A DNA stretch of 64,000 nt. Origin: JARRKC01 sp037388505. Its GTDB lineage: Bacteria > Acidobacteriota > UBA6911 > RPQK01 > JAPXNP01. Made by a program: the position numbers and the translations under genes. The notes under the pieces are model-generated. The model was not told the origin of the DNA and made no database searches. It worked only from the letters and a program-made list of their open reading frames with translations. Shown here piece after piece: positions 7,745 to 17,151 of this stretch. The stretch is taken from the NCBI GenBank assembly GCA_037388505.1, contig JARRKC010000029.1, positions 47,827 to 111,826 of the forward strand. Direction: 5' to 3'. Positions within the stretch are counted from its first letter, which is position 1. Each line of letters begins with the position of its first letter.

Positions 7745-9067
7745 GGAGACAGGCTCGACTTCGTCGAAGATGAGCGCTCCGCCCTCGTCACGGGCGGCGA
7801 TTCCCTCCGTGAGACGATTGGGCTGCACGGAGGCTGGAACCCAGGCCGGGAGGTAGTTTCCGGTCAAACCTTCCCGGCGGCCGTCATGCTCCTTGGTCAG
7901 AGTGAGGACCCTTAGGCGCTGTCCGATCCAACTTCGGCGAAACTTCCGGTTCTTGCGCGAACCGAGACGGCGGAGTTCGCCGGCACGGCGCTTCACGACG
8001 TCCGCAGGAACCTTGTCTGCCATCGAACTGGCCGCTGTCCCGGGTCGGTCGCTGTACGGAAAGACGTGCAGATACGTGAATGGACCCCGCTCGAGCAAAT
8101 CGAGCGTGGCCTGGTGATCTTCCTCGGTTTCGCCGGGAAAACCCACGATCACATCGGTCCCGATTGCCGCCCTCGGAAGGAGCTCCCGGATGGGCTCGAC
8201 CAGACCCAGAAAGCGCTTCGCATCGTAGGGGCGCAGCATACGCTTCAATATCCGGTCGGATCCGCTCTGCAGGCAGATATGAAAATGAGGTGCGATTCGG
8301 TCCGTTCGGGCCGCCAGGCGAACCACCCGACGCGACAGTTCCATCGGTTCGATTGAGCTCAGCCGGACCTGACCCAGCCCTTCGACCCGGACGATATCCT
8401 CGAGCAGACGGTCGAGTGGGTGGCGCGGCTCGAGATACAAGCCGTAGGTGCCGATATGGATGCCGGTAAGAACGATCTCCCGAAAGCCTTCCGAGACCAG
8501 TGACCGGACCTGGTCGATGATCTGACCGGGGGGCACGCTACGACTCGGCCCGCGCACTGACGGGATGATGCAGTAAGAACACCGGGCGTCACAACCATCC
8601 TGGATCTTCACGAAGGGACGGGTTCGTCCTCCGATGGGTGTACCCGGGACCAGATCGATGGCTCGGATCTTTTCGAAACTGTCGAGGAAAATGCCGACCA
8701 GGTCGCGGCGGTACTCAGGATTGTCCGAAACGCCTTCGGCGATCCGAACCAGTTCCCCTTTTCGAGTATTTCCGACCACCCCGGCCAAGCCCTGCAGGCC
8801 GGCCAGAGATTCGGGCGACCTTTGAGCGTAGCAGCCGGTGACCAGCACCCGTGCTCCGGCATTCTGACGCAGCATCCGACGGGTGAGCTGGCGCACCTGC
8901 TGGTCGGAGCGGTGGGTGACCGTACAGGAATTCACGACGATCACGTCGGCTTCTTCCGGACGCAGTGCTTCTTCGTACCCTGCGGCTACGAAGTCCTCCT
9001 GGATCGAGGCGCTGTCGGCCTGGTTGGTTCGACAGCCGAACGTTGCGATGTAGATCTTGCGGCTCAT
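7703..9067 (-). CDS. mtaB: tRNA (N6-threonylcarbamoyladenosine(37)-C2)-methylthiotransferase MtaB
   Basis: 454 residues. A radical-SAM methylthiotransferase that converts t6A37 to ms2t6A37 in tRNAs reading ANN codons. The N-terminal UPF0004 domain carries the three cluster cysteines C12, C48 and C79 (TFGCRTN, NSCTVT, VTGCYAQ). The radical-SAM domain has C159, C163 and C166 (CDARCSYC), and a TRAM-like domain closes the protein. The ATG at 9067 overlaps the rlmN stop by four bases, so the two tRNA/rRNA modification genes are coupled. Long upstream extensions of this frame are ignored because they run antisense through rlmN. The final residues (SSEFRVPSTESSS) derive from an intergenic repeat and are not family-conserved. 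Confidence 0.92.
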   Translation of the reverse strand: MSRKIYIATFGCRTNQADSASIQEDFVAAGYEEALRPEEADVIVVNSCTVTHRSDQQVRQLTRRMLRQNAGARVLVTGCYAQRSPESLAGLQGLAGVVGNTRKGELVRIAEGVSDNPEYRRDLVGIFLDSFEKIRAIDLVPGTPIGGRTRPFVKIQDGCDARCSYCIIPSVRGPSRSVPPGQIIDQVRSLVSEGFREIVLTGIHIGTYGLYLEPRHPLDRLLEDIVRVEGLGQVRLSSIEPMELSRRVVRLAARTDRIAPHFHICLQSGSDRILKRMLRPYDAKRFLGLVEPIRELLPRAAIGTDVIVGFPGETEEDHQATLDLLERGPFTYLHVFPYSDRPGTAASSMADKVPADVVKRRAGELRRLGSRKNRKFRRSWIGQRLRVLTLTKEHDGRREGLTGNYLPAWVPASVQPNRLTEGIAARDEGGALIFDEVEPVSSSEFRVPSTESSS

Positions 9068-10158
9068 GTTGAAACGCTCGAAGGTGCCTTCGCATCGACT
9101 CCCGTGGCGCCGGATCGGTCCAGGTAAGCAAGCTGTCCACAGGCCGCAGCCACATCGCCGCCGCGGGTCCTGCGCACAAAGGCTGCGACATGGTGTGAAG
9201 AAAGCACTTCGGAAAATCGTTCGACCCGGTCCGGACGCGGCCGCCGGTGAGGCAGTCCCGGATTGGGGTTGTAGGGAATGAGATTCACCTTGACCCGCAA
9301 GCCCCGAAGCAGCTCGACCAGGCGGAGAGCATCGTCCTCCCGGTCGGTCTCGTCCGCCAGCAGGACGTATTCGATCGTGATGCGCCGTCTCGGCTCCAGC
9401 GGAAACTGCCGGAGCGCGGCGAGCAGCTCTTTCATGCTCCATTTCCGGTTGATTGGCATCAGCCGACTGCGTGTGCTCTCGTCGGAGGCGTTCAACGAGA
9501 TCGCCAGATTCGGCAAACGGGGCTCTCCGGCCATTCGCTCGAGGACCGGCACGACCCCCGAAGTGGAGACCGTGATCTTCCGGTGGGAGAGGTCCATCCC
9601 CTCGGAATCCGTCAGCAGACGGAAGGCCTTCATCACGTTCTGGTAGTTGTAGAGCGGCTCGCCCATCCCCATGAACACGATATTGAAACCGGTCTGGGAC
9701 AGGAGTCCCTCCCGGATGACCCTCAATACCTGGCCCACGATCTCCCCTGCCCGGAGGTTCCTGTTGAAACCCATCTGAGCCGTCATGCAAAAAGTGCAGC
9801 CGACCGCACAACCGACCTGGGAGGAGATACACAGAGTGTCACGTCCCTCCTCGGGAATGTAGACGCTCTCTACATGCCGGCCGTCCTCCAGTTCGAAGAG
9901 GAACTTGGACGTGCCGTCGGCGGAGTCGGTACGAAGCCGGATCGAGGGAAGGCTCACGGACCAGTATTCTCCCAGCCTCTGGCGGAAGGACTTGGACAGA
10001 TCGGTCATCTCGTCGAGATGGGAGGCCTTTCTCCTGTAGAGTTGTATGTAGAGCTGCTTGCCCCTGTAAGGCTTCTCTCCAAGAGATTCGGCAAGCAGGG
10101 ACAACTCGTTCTGATCGAGGCCGAGGAGATTACGGGATTTCATACCAGGCTGGTACAT
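9064..10158 (-). CDS. rlmN: Dual-specificity RNA methyltransferase RlmN
   Basis: 364 residues. A radical-SAM enzyme that methylates C2 of A2503 in 23S rRNA and A37 in some tRNAs. The N-terminal domain carries EKPYRGKQLY, the [4Fe-4S] motif is C117, C121, C124 (CAVGCTFC), and FMGMGEPLYNY and NLAISLNAS follow. The C-terminal VRRTRGGDVAAACGQL holds the mechanistic cysteine. An alternative ATG five codons inside (MKSRN, 10143) is possible; neither start has a strong ribosome-binding site. It is divergent from the MBL hydrolase gene only 12 bases away and coupled to mtaB downstream. Confidence 0.94.
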   Translation of the reverse strand: MYQPGMKSRNLLGLDQNELSLLAESLGEKPYRGKQLYIQLYRRKASHLDEMTDLSKSFRQRLGEYWSVSLPSIRLRTDSADGTSKFLFELEDGRHVESVYIPEEGRDTLCISSQVGCAVGCTFCMTAQMGFNRNLRAGEIVGQVLRVIREGLLSQTGFNIVFMGMGEPLYNYQNVMKAFRLLTDSEGMDLSHRKITVSTSGVVPVLERMAGEPRLPNLAISLNASDESTRSRLMPINRKWSMKELLAALRQFPLEPRRRITIEYVLLADETDREDDALRLVELLRGLRVKVNLIPYNPNPGLPHRRPRPDRVERFSEVLSSHHVAAFVRRTRGGDVAAACGQLAYLDRSGATGVDAKAPSSVST

Positions 10159-10169
10159 TCTACCGCACT

Positions 10170-10952
10170 GTGCGAATCGTGGTTCTGGGCAGTGGCAGCG
10201 GTGGTAATTGTACGCTCGTCGAGACGGGGCGGACCTGTTTGCTGATCGATGCAGGCTTCGGCACCCGAAGTCTGAATCGCCGGCTGTCAGGTGCGGGGGT
10301 CAATCCGACGTCGATCGACGCCGTCGTCGTCACGCACGGGCATCGGGACCACGTGGCGGGTGTCAAGTCCGTGCTCAAGAAGCATCGCGCCGTGCTGTAC
10401 GTCAACGAGGGGACCCGCCAGGAAACATCCTTGTTGGACCGTGTGGATCGCTGCGAGATCTTCCAGGCCAATCAGCCCTTCCAGATCGGAGACGTCAGTA
10501 TTGAAGCCTTTGACGTTCCTCATGATGCGGCGGAGCCAGTCGGCTTCTGTATTCGCAGCGACGGAATCAAAGGAGTCCTGGCGACCGACGTGGGGCAGGT
10601 GACGCCAGAACTGGTCCGGCAGACGAGACAATGCCAGTGGCTGGTGCTGGAAGCAAACCATGACGAGGACCTCTTGAAGCTTGGTCCCTATCCGTGGGTT
10701 CTGAAGAGGCGGGTTCTCGGCAATCGCGGTCACCTGTCCAATGCGGCGCTGGCTGACTTCGTCCTGGAGGAGTTCGACGGCTCGGCGTCCCACCTCTTCC
10801 TGGCCCATCTCAGCCGTCAGAACAATCATCCCGAATTGGCCCTCGAAACCGTCCGAAAGGCGCTTGCAGCAAGGCCCGGGCCCCGGAACGGCCACAACAC
10901 TCAAGTCCTCTTGACTGACCAATTTAAACCTTCCATAGTGGTAAACGTATGA
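10170..10952 (+). CDS. Metallo-beta-lactamase-fold hydrolase, YycJ/WalJ-like
   Basis: 260 residues from a GTG start. The N-terminus MRIVVLGSGSGGNCTLVE and the metal motif THGHRDH (H56, H58, D60, H61) are those of the YycJ/WalJ group of MBL-fold proteins. These are DNA exonuclease-like enzymes linked to cell-wall and replication coordination in Firmicutes. The GHLSN and FLAHLSRQNNHPELA stretches near the C-terminus also match that group. The stop overlaps the purB start (ATGA), so it heads a four-gene operon. The exact substrate is not known. Confidence 0.85.
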   Translation: MRIVVLGSGSGGNCTLVETGRTCLLIDAGFGTRSLNRRLSGAGVNPTSIDAVVVTHGHRDHVAGVKSVLKKHRAVLYVNEGTRQETSLLDRVDRCEIFQANQPFQIGDVSIEAFDVPHDAAEPVGFCIRSDGIKGVLATDVGQVTPELVRQTRQCQWLVLEANHDEDLLKLGPYPWVLKRRVLGNRGHLSNAALADFVLEEFDGSASHLFLAHLSRQNNHPELALETVRKALAARPGPRNGHNTQVLLTDQFKPSIVVNV

Positions 10953-12247
10953 TTCAGCGGTACACCCTTCCGGCCATGGCCGAGGTCTGGTCGGACGAGC
11001 GCAAGTTCCGAGCCTGGCTCGAAGTCGAGATCGCAGTCTGTGAAGTTCTGGCGGAGCGGGGCGACATCCCGGCGGAAGCTGTGGAGGTCATCAAGCGCAA
11101 GGCGAATTTCTCTGTCGAGAGGATCCGCGAGATCGAAAAGGTGACTCGTCACGACGTGATCGCCTTCACGACCGCGGTGGCGGAGCAGGTCGGACCCGAG
11201 TCGCGGTTCATACATCTGGGGCTGACATCGACCGACGTCGTGGATACGGCTCAGGCACTGCAGGTTCGGGAAGCTTCCGATTTGATTCAAGCCGAACTCG
11301 TGAAGCTGTTGGAGACCGTCAGGGAGCAGGCACTGCGCTACCGGCGTACCATCATGATCGGCCGAACGCACGGTGTTCATGCCGAACCGACGACGCTCGG
11401 CCTGAAACTCGCGGTCTGGTACACGGAACTCGAGCGGCATCTGGACCGCTTCAAACACGCCCGGGCCAACCTCGAGGTCGGAAAGATCAGCGGCCCGGTG
11501 GGCTCCTACACGCATCTGCCACCCGATGTCGAGGAGGCCGCCTGCAGGAAACTGGGGATCCCCTTTGCCAAAGCTTCGACACAGACGCTGCAGCGGGACC
11601 GTCACGCGGAATACATCTGTTGTTTGGCCATGCTCGGGGCCACTTATGACAAAATGGCTACCGAGATTCGTCATCTCCAGAGAACCGAGGTTCGAGAGGC
11701 GGCGGAGTCCTTCGCGAAAGGCCAGAAGGGCAGTTCCTCCATGCCCCACAAGCGCAATCCGGTCACCTGCGAGCAAATCAGCGGACTCTCCAGGGTCCTT
11801 CGCGCCAATGTGGTCGTGGCGCTCGACAATGTGCCCCTGTGGCACGAAAGGGATATTTCGCATTCCTCCGCCGAGCGCGTGATCCTCCCCGACAGTACGA
11901 CACTGGCTCACTATCTGACGGTCAAGGTGAATCAGGTTATTGGCGGCATGGACGTGGATTCCCAACAGATGCTGCGAAACCTGGAGCTCATGAAAGGATT
12001 GATTTTCTCGGGTACTCTCCTATTGGAGTTGGCGCGCAAGGGCGTATTGCGGGAGACGGCCTACGAGTGGGTCCAACGGAACGCCATGCGGGTCTGGGAT
12101 GAAGGTACGGACTTTCGTTCGCTGATCCTTGCCGATCCCGATATCCGCCAGCATCTGACGGAAGAAGAAATACTCCGCGCCTTCGACTATGAGGAGCGTT
12201 TGAAGTACGTCGACAGGGTCTTCGAGCGGGTCTTTGAAGAAGGATGA
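10949..12247 (+). CDS. purB: Adenylosuccinate lyase
   Basis: 432 residues, the short bacterial form. It catalyses two fumarate-releasing steps of purine synthesis: SAICAR to AICAR, and adenylosuccinate to AMP. The fumarase/aspartase-superfamily signature GSSSMPHKRNPVTCEQ (around residue 262) and the substrate-binding IGRTHGVHAEPTTLG and TSTDVVDT motifs are present. The ATG overlaps the previous stop by four bases, and the stop overlaps the pncB start by four bases. purD and purE lie 42 kb away in a separate operon. Confidence 0.96.
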   Translation: MIQRYTLPAMAEVWSDERKFRAWLEVEIAVCEVLAERGDIPAEAVEVIKRKANFSVERIREIEKVTRHDVIAFTTAVAEQVGPESRFIHLGLTSTDVVDTAQALQVREASDLIQAELVKLLETVREQALRYRRTIMIGRTHGVHAEPTTLGLKLAVWYTELERHLDRFKHARANLEVGKISGPVGSYTHLPPDVEEAACRKLGIPFAKASTQTLQRDRHAEYICCLAMLGATYDKMATEIRHLQRTEVREAAESFAKGQKGSSSMPHKRNPVTCEQISGLSRVLRANVVVALDNVPLWHERDISHSSAERVILPDSTTLAHYLTVKVNQVIGGMDVDSQQMLRNLELMKGLIFSGTLLLELARKGVLRETAYEWVQRNAMRVWDEGTDFRSLILADPDIRQHLTEEEILRAFDYEERLKYVDRVFERVFEEG

Positions 12248-13641
12248 CACCGCAATCCCTGTTTCTCGATCAAGACAATCTGGGGCTCTGCACTGACCTT
12301 TATGAGTTGACCATGGCCGCGGCGTATCTCCACGCCGGTGTCCACGAACGCAAGGCTGTCTTCGAACTCCATACGCGTCGACTCCCTCCGCATCGCAACT
12401 TCCTCCTGGCTGCGGGCCTGGAACAGGCACTTTCGTATCTGGCCAATGTGAGATTCGACGGAGCCTCTATCGATTTTCTGCGAGGGCTCAACGTCTTCAA
12501 GAACGTCGACGAACGATTCTTCGAGTATCTGCGGGAATTCCGGTTCGAAGGCAACGTGTTGGCGATGCCCGAGGGAACGCCCTTCTTCGGCAACGAACCC
12601 GTCATTCAAGTCGAAGCCCGGATCATCGAGGCTCAGATCGTCGAGACCTATTTGATCAATATCGTGAATGTGCAGAGCATGGTGGCATCGAAGGCGGCTC
12701 GGATCTGCTACGGTGCCGGCGAGCGTCCTGTCATCGATTTCGGGAGCCGCCGTGCTCACGGACCGCAGACTTCCCTGCTGGCTGCGCGAGCCGCCTACAT
12801 CGGAGGCTGCGCGGGAACCAGCAACGTACTGGCGGGAGCCCTGCTGGACATCCCCGTCAGCGGCACGATGGCCCATTCATTCGTCCAATTCTTCGACCTG
12901 GAAGAAGAAGCTTTCCGGGCTTATTACGAGACCTTTCCGGAATCCGCCGTCCTGCTCGTCGACACCTACGATACCGAAGAGGGCATCCGGAAAGCGGCGC
13001 GCACCGGCGAGAGGATCTCCGGCGTTCGGTTGGACAGCGGAAACCTGGTGAAGTGGTCGCGGCGCGCCCGGCAGATCCTGGACGAGGAGGGCCGAACCGA
13101 GACCCGCATCCTCACCAGCGGAGGTCTTCACGAAGAAGATTTGGAACGATTCGGATTCCGAGGAGCTCCAGTCGACGGCTACGGAGTGGGAACGGACCTG
13201 GTCGTGTCGGCGGATGCCCCGGGCTGCGATCTCGTCTACAAGCTCGTCGAAGCCGAAGGGCGTAGGGGAGGCGGGCAGCCCCGCTTCAAAGCGAGCGAAG
13301 ACAAGGTGACGCTGCCTCACCGCAAGCAGGTCCATCGAAAGCATGTGGACGGGGAATTCAAGGGTGATCTGATTGCCAAATGGGATGAGGAACTACCGAA
13401 CGATTTTGTTGGCAGTCGGCCGCTTCTCGAACCTTATATGAAGAACGGACGTCTCTGCCGCGAACTGCCGGACGTTCACGAGATTCGTGAGACGGCCGGC
13501 CGGCAAATGGCTCAGCTCCCGTCGCCGCTGCTGAATCTACACGCGCCAGAGCCGTACGAAGTCGCGATCAGCCGGGAACTCCGGCGGACGCTTGAAACGC
13601 TGACCGAGCGCTACGTTCTGGGTAGCGAGGACTCGAGGTGA
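12244..13641 (+). CDS. pncB: Nicotinate phosphoribosyltransferase
   Basis: 465 residues. It converts nicotinate and PRPP to nicotinate mononucleotide in NAD salvage. The N-terminal LCTDLYELTMAAAYLHAG, the central FGSRRAHGPQ (residues 161-170, with the autophosphorylated-histidine region), SGTMAHSFVQFF and the C-terminal GVGTDLVVS phosphate-binding segment are typical. It is translationally coupled to purB (ATGA overlap), linking purine and pyridine nucleotide supply. Confidence 0.95.
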   Translation: MTPQSLFLDQDNLGLCTDLYELTMAAAYLHAGVHERKAVFELHTRRLPPHRNFLLAAGLEQALSYLANVRFDGASIDFLRGLNVFKNVDERFFEYLREFRFEGNVLAMPEGTPFFGNEPVIQVEARIIEAQIVETYLINIVNVQSMVASKAARICYGAGERPVIDFGSRRAHGPQTSLLAARAAYIGGCAGTSNVLAGALLDIPVSGTMAHSFVQFFDLEEEAFRAYYETFPESAVLLVDTYDTEEGIRKAARTGERISGVRLDSGNLVKWSRRARQILDEEGRTETRILTSGGLHEEDLERFGFRGAPVDGYGVGTDLVVSADAPGCDLVYKLVEAEGRRGGGQPRFKASEDKVTLPHRKQVHRKHVDGEFKGDLIAKWDEELPNDFVGSRPLLEPYMKNGRLCRELPDVHEIRETAGRQMAQLPSPLLNLHAPEPYEVAISRELRRTLETLTERYVLGSEDSR

Positions 13642-15015
13642 ATGATGGATGAAGTCATCGACTATATCGACAAAAACTCCTCCCGGTATCTCGAGGAGCT
13701 AAATCAGTTTCTTCGGATACCGAGCGTGAGCACCGATCCCTCTTGCCGGCGGGACATCCGAAAAGCGGCCGAGTTCGTCTTGGGTCAGCTCAGGAACGCC
13801 GGTGTCACGACTGTGGAAATCATTGAAACCGAAGGACATCCGATCGTCTACGGAGAAGTCGTCGTAGATCCGGCCAAGCCGACGGTCCTGCTCTATGGTC
13901 ATTACGATGTCCAACCCGTGGACCCGGTCGATCTCTGGGACTCGGGCCCCTTCGAGCCGACGGTTCGCAACGGGCGACTTTATGCCAGAGGCGCCACCGA
14001 CGACAAGGGACAGCTGATGGTCCACTTCAAGAGCATCGAGGCCTTCAAGGCTACGAAGCAGGTATTGCCGGTGAACCTCAAGTTCGTTATCGAAGGAGAG
14101 GAGGAAATTGGGAGTCCCCACCTCGTCCCCTTCATCGATGACAACGTCGAGCGATTGGCTTGCGACGTCGCCCTGATTTCCGACACTGCCATGTTTGCTC
14201 CCGGGATCCCCTCTATCTGCTCGGGTCTGCGCGGTCTGGCCTACATGGAAATCCAGCTCCAGGGACCTAAAGGGGATCTGCACTCGGGTTCCTTCGGTGG
14301 CCCCGTACACAACCCGGCAAACGTTTTGGCCGAGATTCTCGCTTCAATGAAGGACGAAAAGGGTCGCGTCACGATCCCGCATTTCTATGATGACGTTGTT
14401 CCGCTGAGCAGCCGGGACCGCGAGGAGTGGGCCGCCCTGCCTTTCGATGAAGGAGCATTCAAATCGGAACTGGGCGTGAAGGCGCTCGACGGCGAGCAGG
14501 GCTACTCGCCTCTGGAGCAAATCTGGGCCCGCCCCACGCTCGACGTCAACGGTCTCTTGAGTGGCTTCACGGGCGAGGGCGCGAAGACCGTACTCCCGTC
14601 GAAAGCGATGGCCAAGGTCAGCATGAGGCTGGTTCCCAATCAGGATCCTGAGCGCATCGAGAAGCTGTTCAGTGAGTATGTTCGGTCGGTGGCACCGCCG
14701 AGTGTCAGCGTCCACATCCAGAGTCTCCACGGAGGCCGGCCCTGGGTTGCTTCGCTCGATCATCCGGCGCTGGTCGTGGCGGCGGACGCCATCGAGAGGG
14801 GCTTCGGCAAGCGCCCCATTTTCCAGCGGGAAGGCGGCTCGATTCCGATCGTCGCCACCTTTAGCGAGGTGTTGAAGGTGCCGTCGGTTCTGATGGGTTT
14901 CGGGCTTCCGGACGAGAATGCCCACGCGCCGAACGAACACTTCGATCTGGTGAACTTCTACGGGGGAATCAAGAGCTCGGCGTACTTCCTGGGGGAGCTG
15001 GCGGAGAAGATGTAA
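13642..15015 (+). CDS. M20-family metallodipeptidase
   Basis: 457 residues, starting directly after the pncB stop. It has the two-zinc site of M20 peptidases: H87 and D89 in LLYGHYDVQPVDP, D120 in ARGATDDKGQ, and E153-E154 in VIEGEEEIGS. Length and the sequence VQPVDPVDLWDSGPF place it with the carnosinase-like/PepV dipeptidase group. It probably cleaves small peptides in the cytoplasm, since no signal peptide is visible. It is the last gene of the operon, and its final 47 bases overlap the 3' end of the convergent GH97 gene. Confidence 0.92.
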   Translation: MMDEVIDYIDKNSSRYLEELNQFLRIPSVSTDPSCRRDIRKAAEFVLGQLRNAGVTTVEIIETEGHPIVYGEVVVDPAKPTVLLYGHYDVQPVDPVDLWDSGPFEPTVRNGRLYARGATDDKGQLMVHFKSIEAFKATKQVLPVNLKFVIEGEEEIGSPHLVPFIDDNVERLACDVALISDTAMFAPGIPSICSGLRGLAYMEIQLQGPKGDLHSGSFGGPVHNPANVLAEILASMKDEKGRVTIPHFYDDVVPLSSRDREEWAALPFDEGAFKSELGVKALDGEQGYSPLEQIWARPTLDVNGLLSGFTGEGAKTVLPSKAMAKVSMRLVPNQDPERIEKLFSEYVRSVAPPSVSVHIQSLHGGRPWVASLDHPALVVAADAIERGFGKRPIFQREGGSIPIVATFSEVLKVPSVLMGFGLPDENAHAPNEHFDLVNFYGGIKSSAYFLGELAEKM

Positions 15016-17044
15016 CAGGAATCTCAGATTCTACTGGCCTGAAGTGGATCGCCACTCCTCCGCCGGGAGCCAGCTTCAGATGAAGCTCAGAGGTCGCCCT
15101 GACGCGCTGCTGAGAGATACTGGTCTGTTTGGGAGCCGTCGCAGCGTCCGGTGCGTCGGCATAGATTTCCGCCACGTACTCTCCCTCACCAAGAAAACCC
15201 AACGGTAGCCGGATCTCTCTGGGAGTCCGGTTCGTGATGCTCCCGACGTACCAGTCCCGACTGCTCCGGCGTGCCACGGTGACGTATTCGCCCACATGGC
15301 CGTTTAGGGCGCGCGTTTCATCCCAGGTCGCCGGAACGTCTCGAATGAACTGAAATGCGGGCTCCTCCTTGTAGGCTCCGGGATAATCGGAAACCATCAC
15401 GAGTGGACTCTCGAAGACGACGTAGAGGGCCAGCTCGTGAGCTCGGGTCGCCAACACCATAGGCCGGCGATAGCGGGGCTCGAATTCGGCGGGGGTAACG
15501 TTGTCAAAGCCTCCAGGCGTGTAGTCCATCGGCCCTGCCAGCATCCGGGTGAAGGGCAGCATGACATCGTGTTCCGGGGTCGTCCGGGCGCTCCATTTGA
15601 GATACTCGAGGCCCATTACACCTTCACGGGTCACCAGGTTGGGATAGGTACGGCGGATTCCGTCGGGCTTGTAAGCGCCGTGAAAGTCGATCATGAGGTG
15701 ATGCTGGGCGGCCTCCCTCAGGACTCGGTGGTAGAAGTCAACCATCCACTGGTCGTCACGATCCATGTAGTCGATCTTCACGCCCACGACCCCCCATTTC
15801 TCGAAAAGGGGGAAAGCCTCATCCATCTGGCGATCAATTGCGGCCCAGTGCGCCCATAGCCAGACGCCGATTCCCTTGGATTTGGCATGGGCGAGAATCT
15901 CCGGCATGTCAATGTGGGGGCTGGTCTTGGTAATGTCCCCTCCAGACCGGTCGCGACCGCGCTCGGACCAGCCCGCGTCGATCAACATGAACTGCAGATT
16001 AGAGGCTGCGGCGAAATCGATATAGTGTTTCATCGTCACCGTATTCATACCGGATCGCAACTTGAAATAGAGACCCTCCGCATAGTCACCCGACCACCAG
16101 TCCCAGGCCGCTTTGCCTGCTTTGATCCAGGATGTGTCTGCGATCGCGCATGGTGGGTTCAGGTTGAGAACGAGATTGGACTCGATCAGGCGTCCCGGTT
16201 CTGACGCGATCATCAGAACCCGCCAAGGCGACGCAAACGGTGTCGTTCCACTCACGGCCACTTCGGGTTCTTCAGCCCGCGGTGCCAATGCAACGGTCAT
16301 AGTCCGCCCATCCAGATGCTTCAGATACATCCCCGCATAATCCTCGAGATGGGCCTCTGTGACGGCGACCCAGCCGACTCCCGGCTGATCGACCAGAAAG
16401 GGAGCGGCGATCAGGGAAGAGGAATGAATGCCGCTGAGCGTGACCTGGCGATACTCATCCTCATAGCTGGTGCGGAAACCAGGAAGGATGAGGGGATAGG
16501 TCTGCCCGTCGCGGGAGAACTGGAACTGGGTCACTTCTCGTGTGAGGCAAACCTCCCGAGGAGGAGATGTCCGGGGAAGCATGTAGCGGAAAGCGACACC
16601 GTCATTATAGACGCGCACTTCGATATTCAGCTTGCGCCCGGGAAAGCCGCTCTCCTGATACTCCGCGAGGACCGAGTTGTACTGATTCCGGATCTCCTTC
16701 GATTTGCCGACGGGGATCGTGTAGGTCACGTCGATGGCGTTCGTCGAAGTCGAGACCAGTTCCAGATTGCGGCCCAATAAGGGCTGACCCTGGAACCGCA
16801 GTCCGAGGAACGATGTGTCGAGCAGAGGTCTCCCTTGGAAGGATACGGTGTAGGCGAGCTGAGGTGCATCATCACTGTCGGAACCATCCTGCGGCGGCTC
16901 GGCCATGAAGAGTTGAAACTCGATGCGCTCGTCCGGTGATGTGGCTCGGATATGTTGGCCTTTGCAGGCCGGGAGCCAGGGAACGACAATCAGGCATAGG
17001 AAAGGCAGGATGGAAATTCCAGGCGTTCGAATTCGTAGTTTCAC
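14969..17044 (-). CDS. Glycoside hydrolase family 97 lipoprotein (alpha-glycosidase)
   Basis: About 691 residues from a GTG chosen because it directly precedes a lipoprotein signal (hydrophobic ISILPFLCLIVVPW, lipobox LPAC). A GTG at 17149 would add 35 unlikely residues but lies two bases after the preceding stop. The N-terminal beta-sandwich, catalytic TIM barrel (LMLIDAGWS, WLWAHW, GVKIDYMDRDDQ) and C-terminal beta-domain match GH97, the SusB family of alpha-glucosidases and alpha-galactosidases. The Asp in GVKIDY suggests the retaining subgroup (inference). No SusC/D genes are nearby. It should act in the periplasm or at the surface. Confidence 0.88.
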   Translation of the reverse strand: MKLRIRTPGISILPFLCLIVVPWLPACKGQHIRATSPDERIEFQLFMAEPPQDGSDSDDAPQLAYTVSFQGRPLLDTSFLGLRFQGQPLLGRNLELVSTSTNAIDVTYTIPVGKSKEIRNQYNSVLAEYQESGFPGRKLNIEVRVYNDGVAFRYMLPRTSPPREVCLTREVTQFQFSRDGQTYPLILPGFRTSYEDEYRQVTLSGIHSSSLIAAPFLVDQPGVGWVAVTEAHLEDYAGMYLKHLDGRTMTVALAPRAEEPEVAVSGTTPFASPWRVLMIASEPGRLIESNLVLNLNPPCAIADTSWIKAGKAAWDWWSGDYAEGLYFKLRSGMNTVTMKHYIDFAAASNLQFMLIDAGWSERGRDRSGGDITKTSPHIDMPEILAHAKSKGIGVWLWAHWAAIDRQMDEAFPLFEKWGVVGVKIDYMDRDDQWMVDFYHRVLREAAQHHLMIDFHGAYKPDGIRRTYPNLVTREGVMGLEYLKWSARTTPEHDVMLPFTRMLAGPMDYTPGGFDNVTPAEFEPRYRRPMVLATRAHELALYVVFESPLVMVSDYPGAYKEEPAFQFIRDVPATWDETRALNGHVGEYVTVARRSSRDWYVGSITNRTPREIRLPLGFLGEGEYVAEIYADAPDAATAPKQTSISQQRVRATSELHLKLAPGGGVAIHFRPVESEIPVTSSPPAPPGSTPSS

Positions 17045-17151
17045 GATCGATCTCGCGACAACGATACCCGCTCGAAGGGGTTCCTTCAAGGTTCCTTCTC
17101 TTTCGTGTGGGGAGACTGCCGGGTTTACCGGGTGAGAGAGCGGCGACACAG

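Noticed and set aside
9068..9832. Long upstream extension of the mtaB frame (total 709 residues)
   Set aside because: It runs antisense-frame through rlmN on the same strand, has no family match, and the conserved MtaB N-terminus with its first cluster cysteine begins at 9067.
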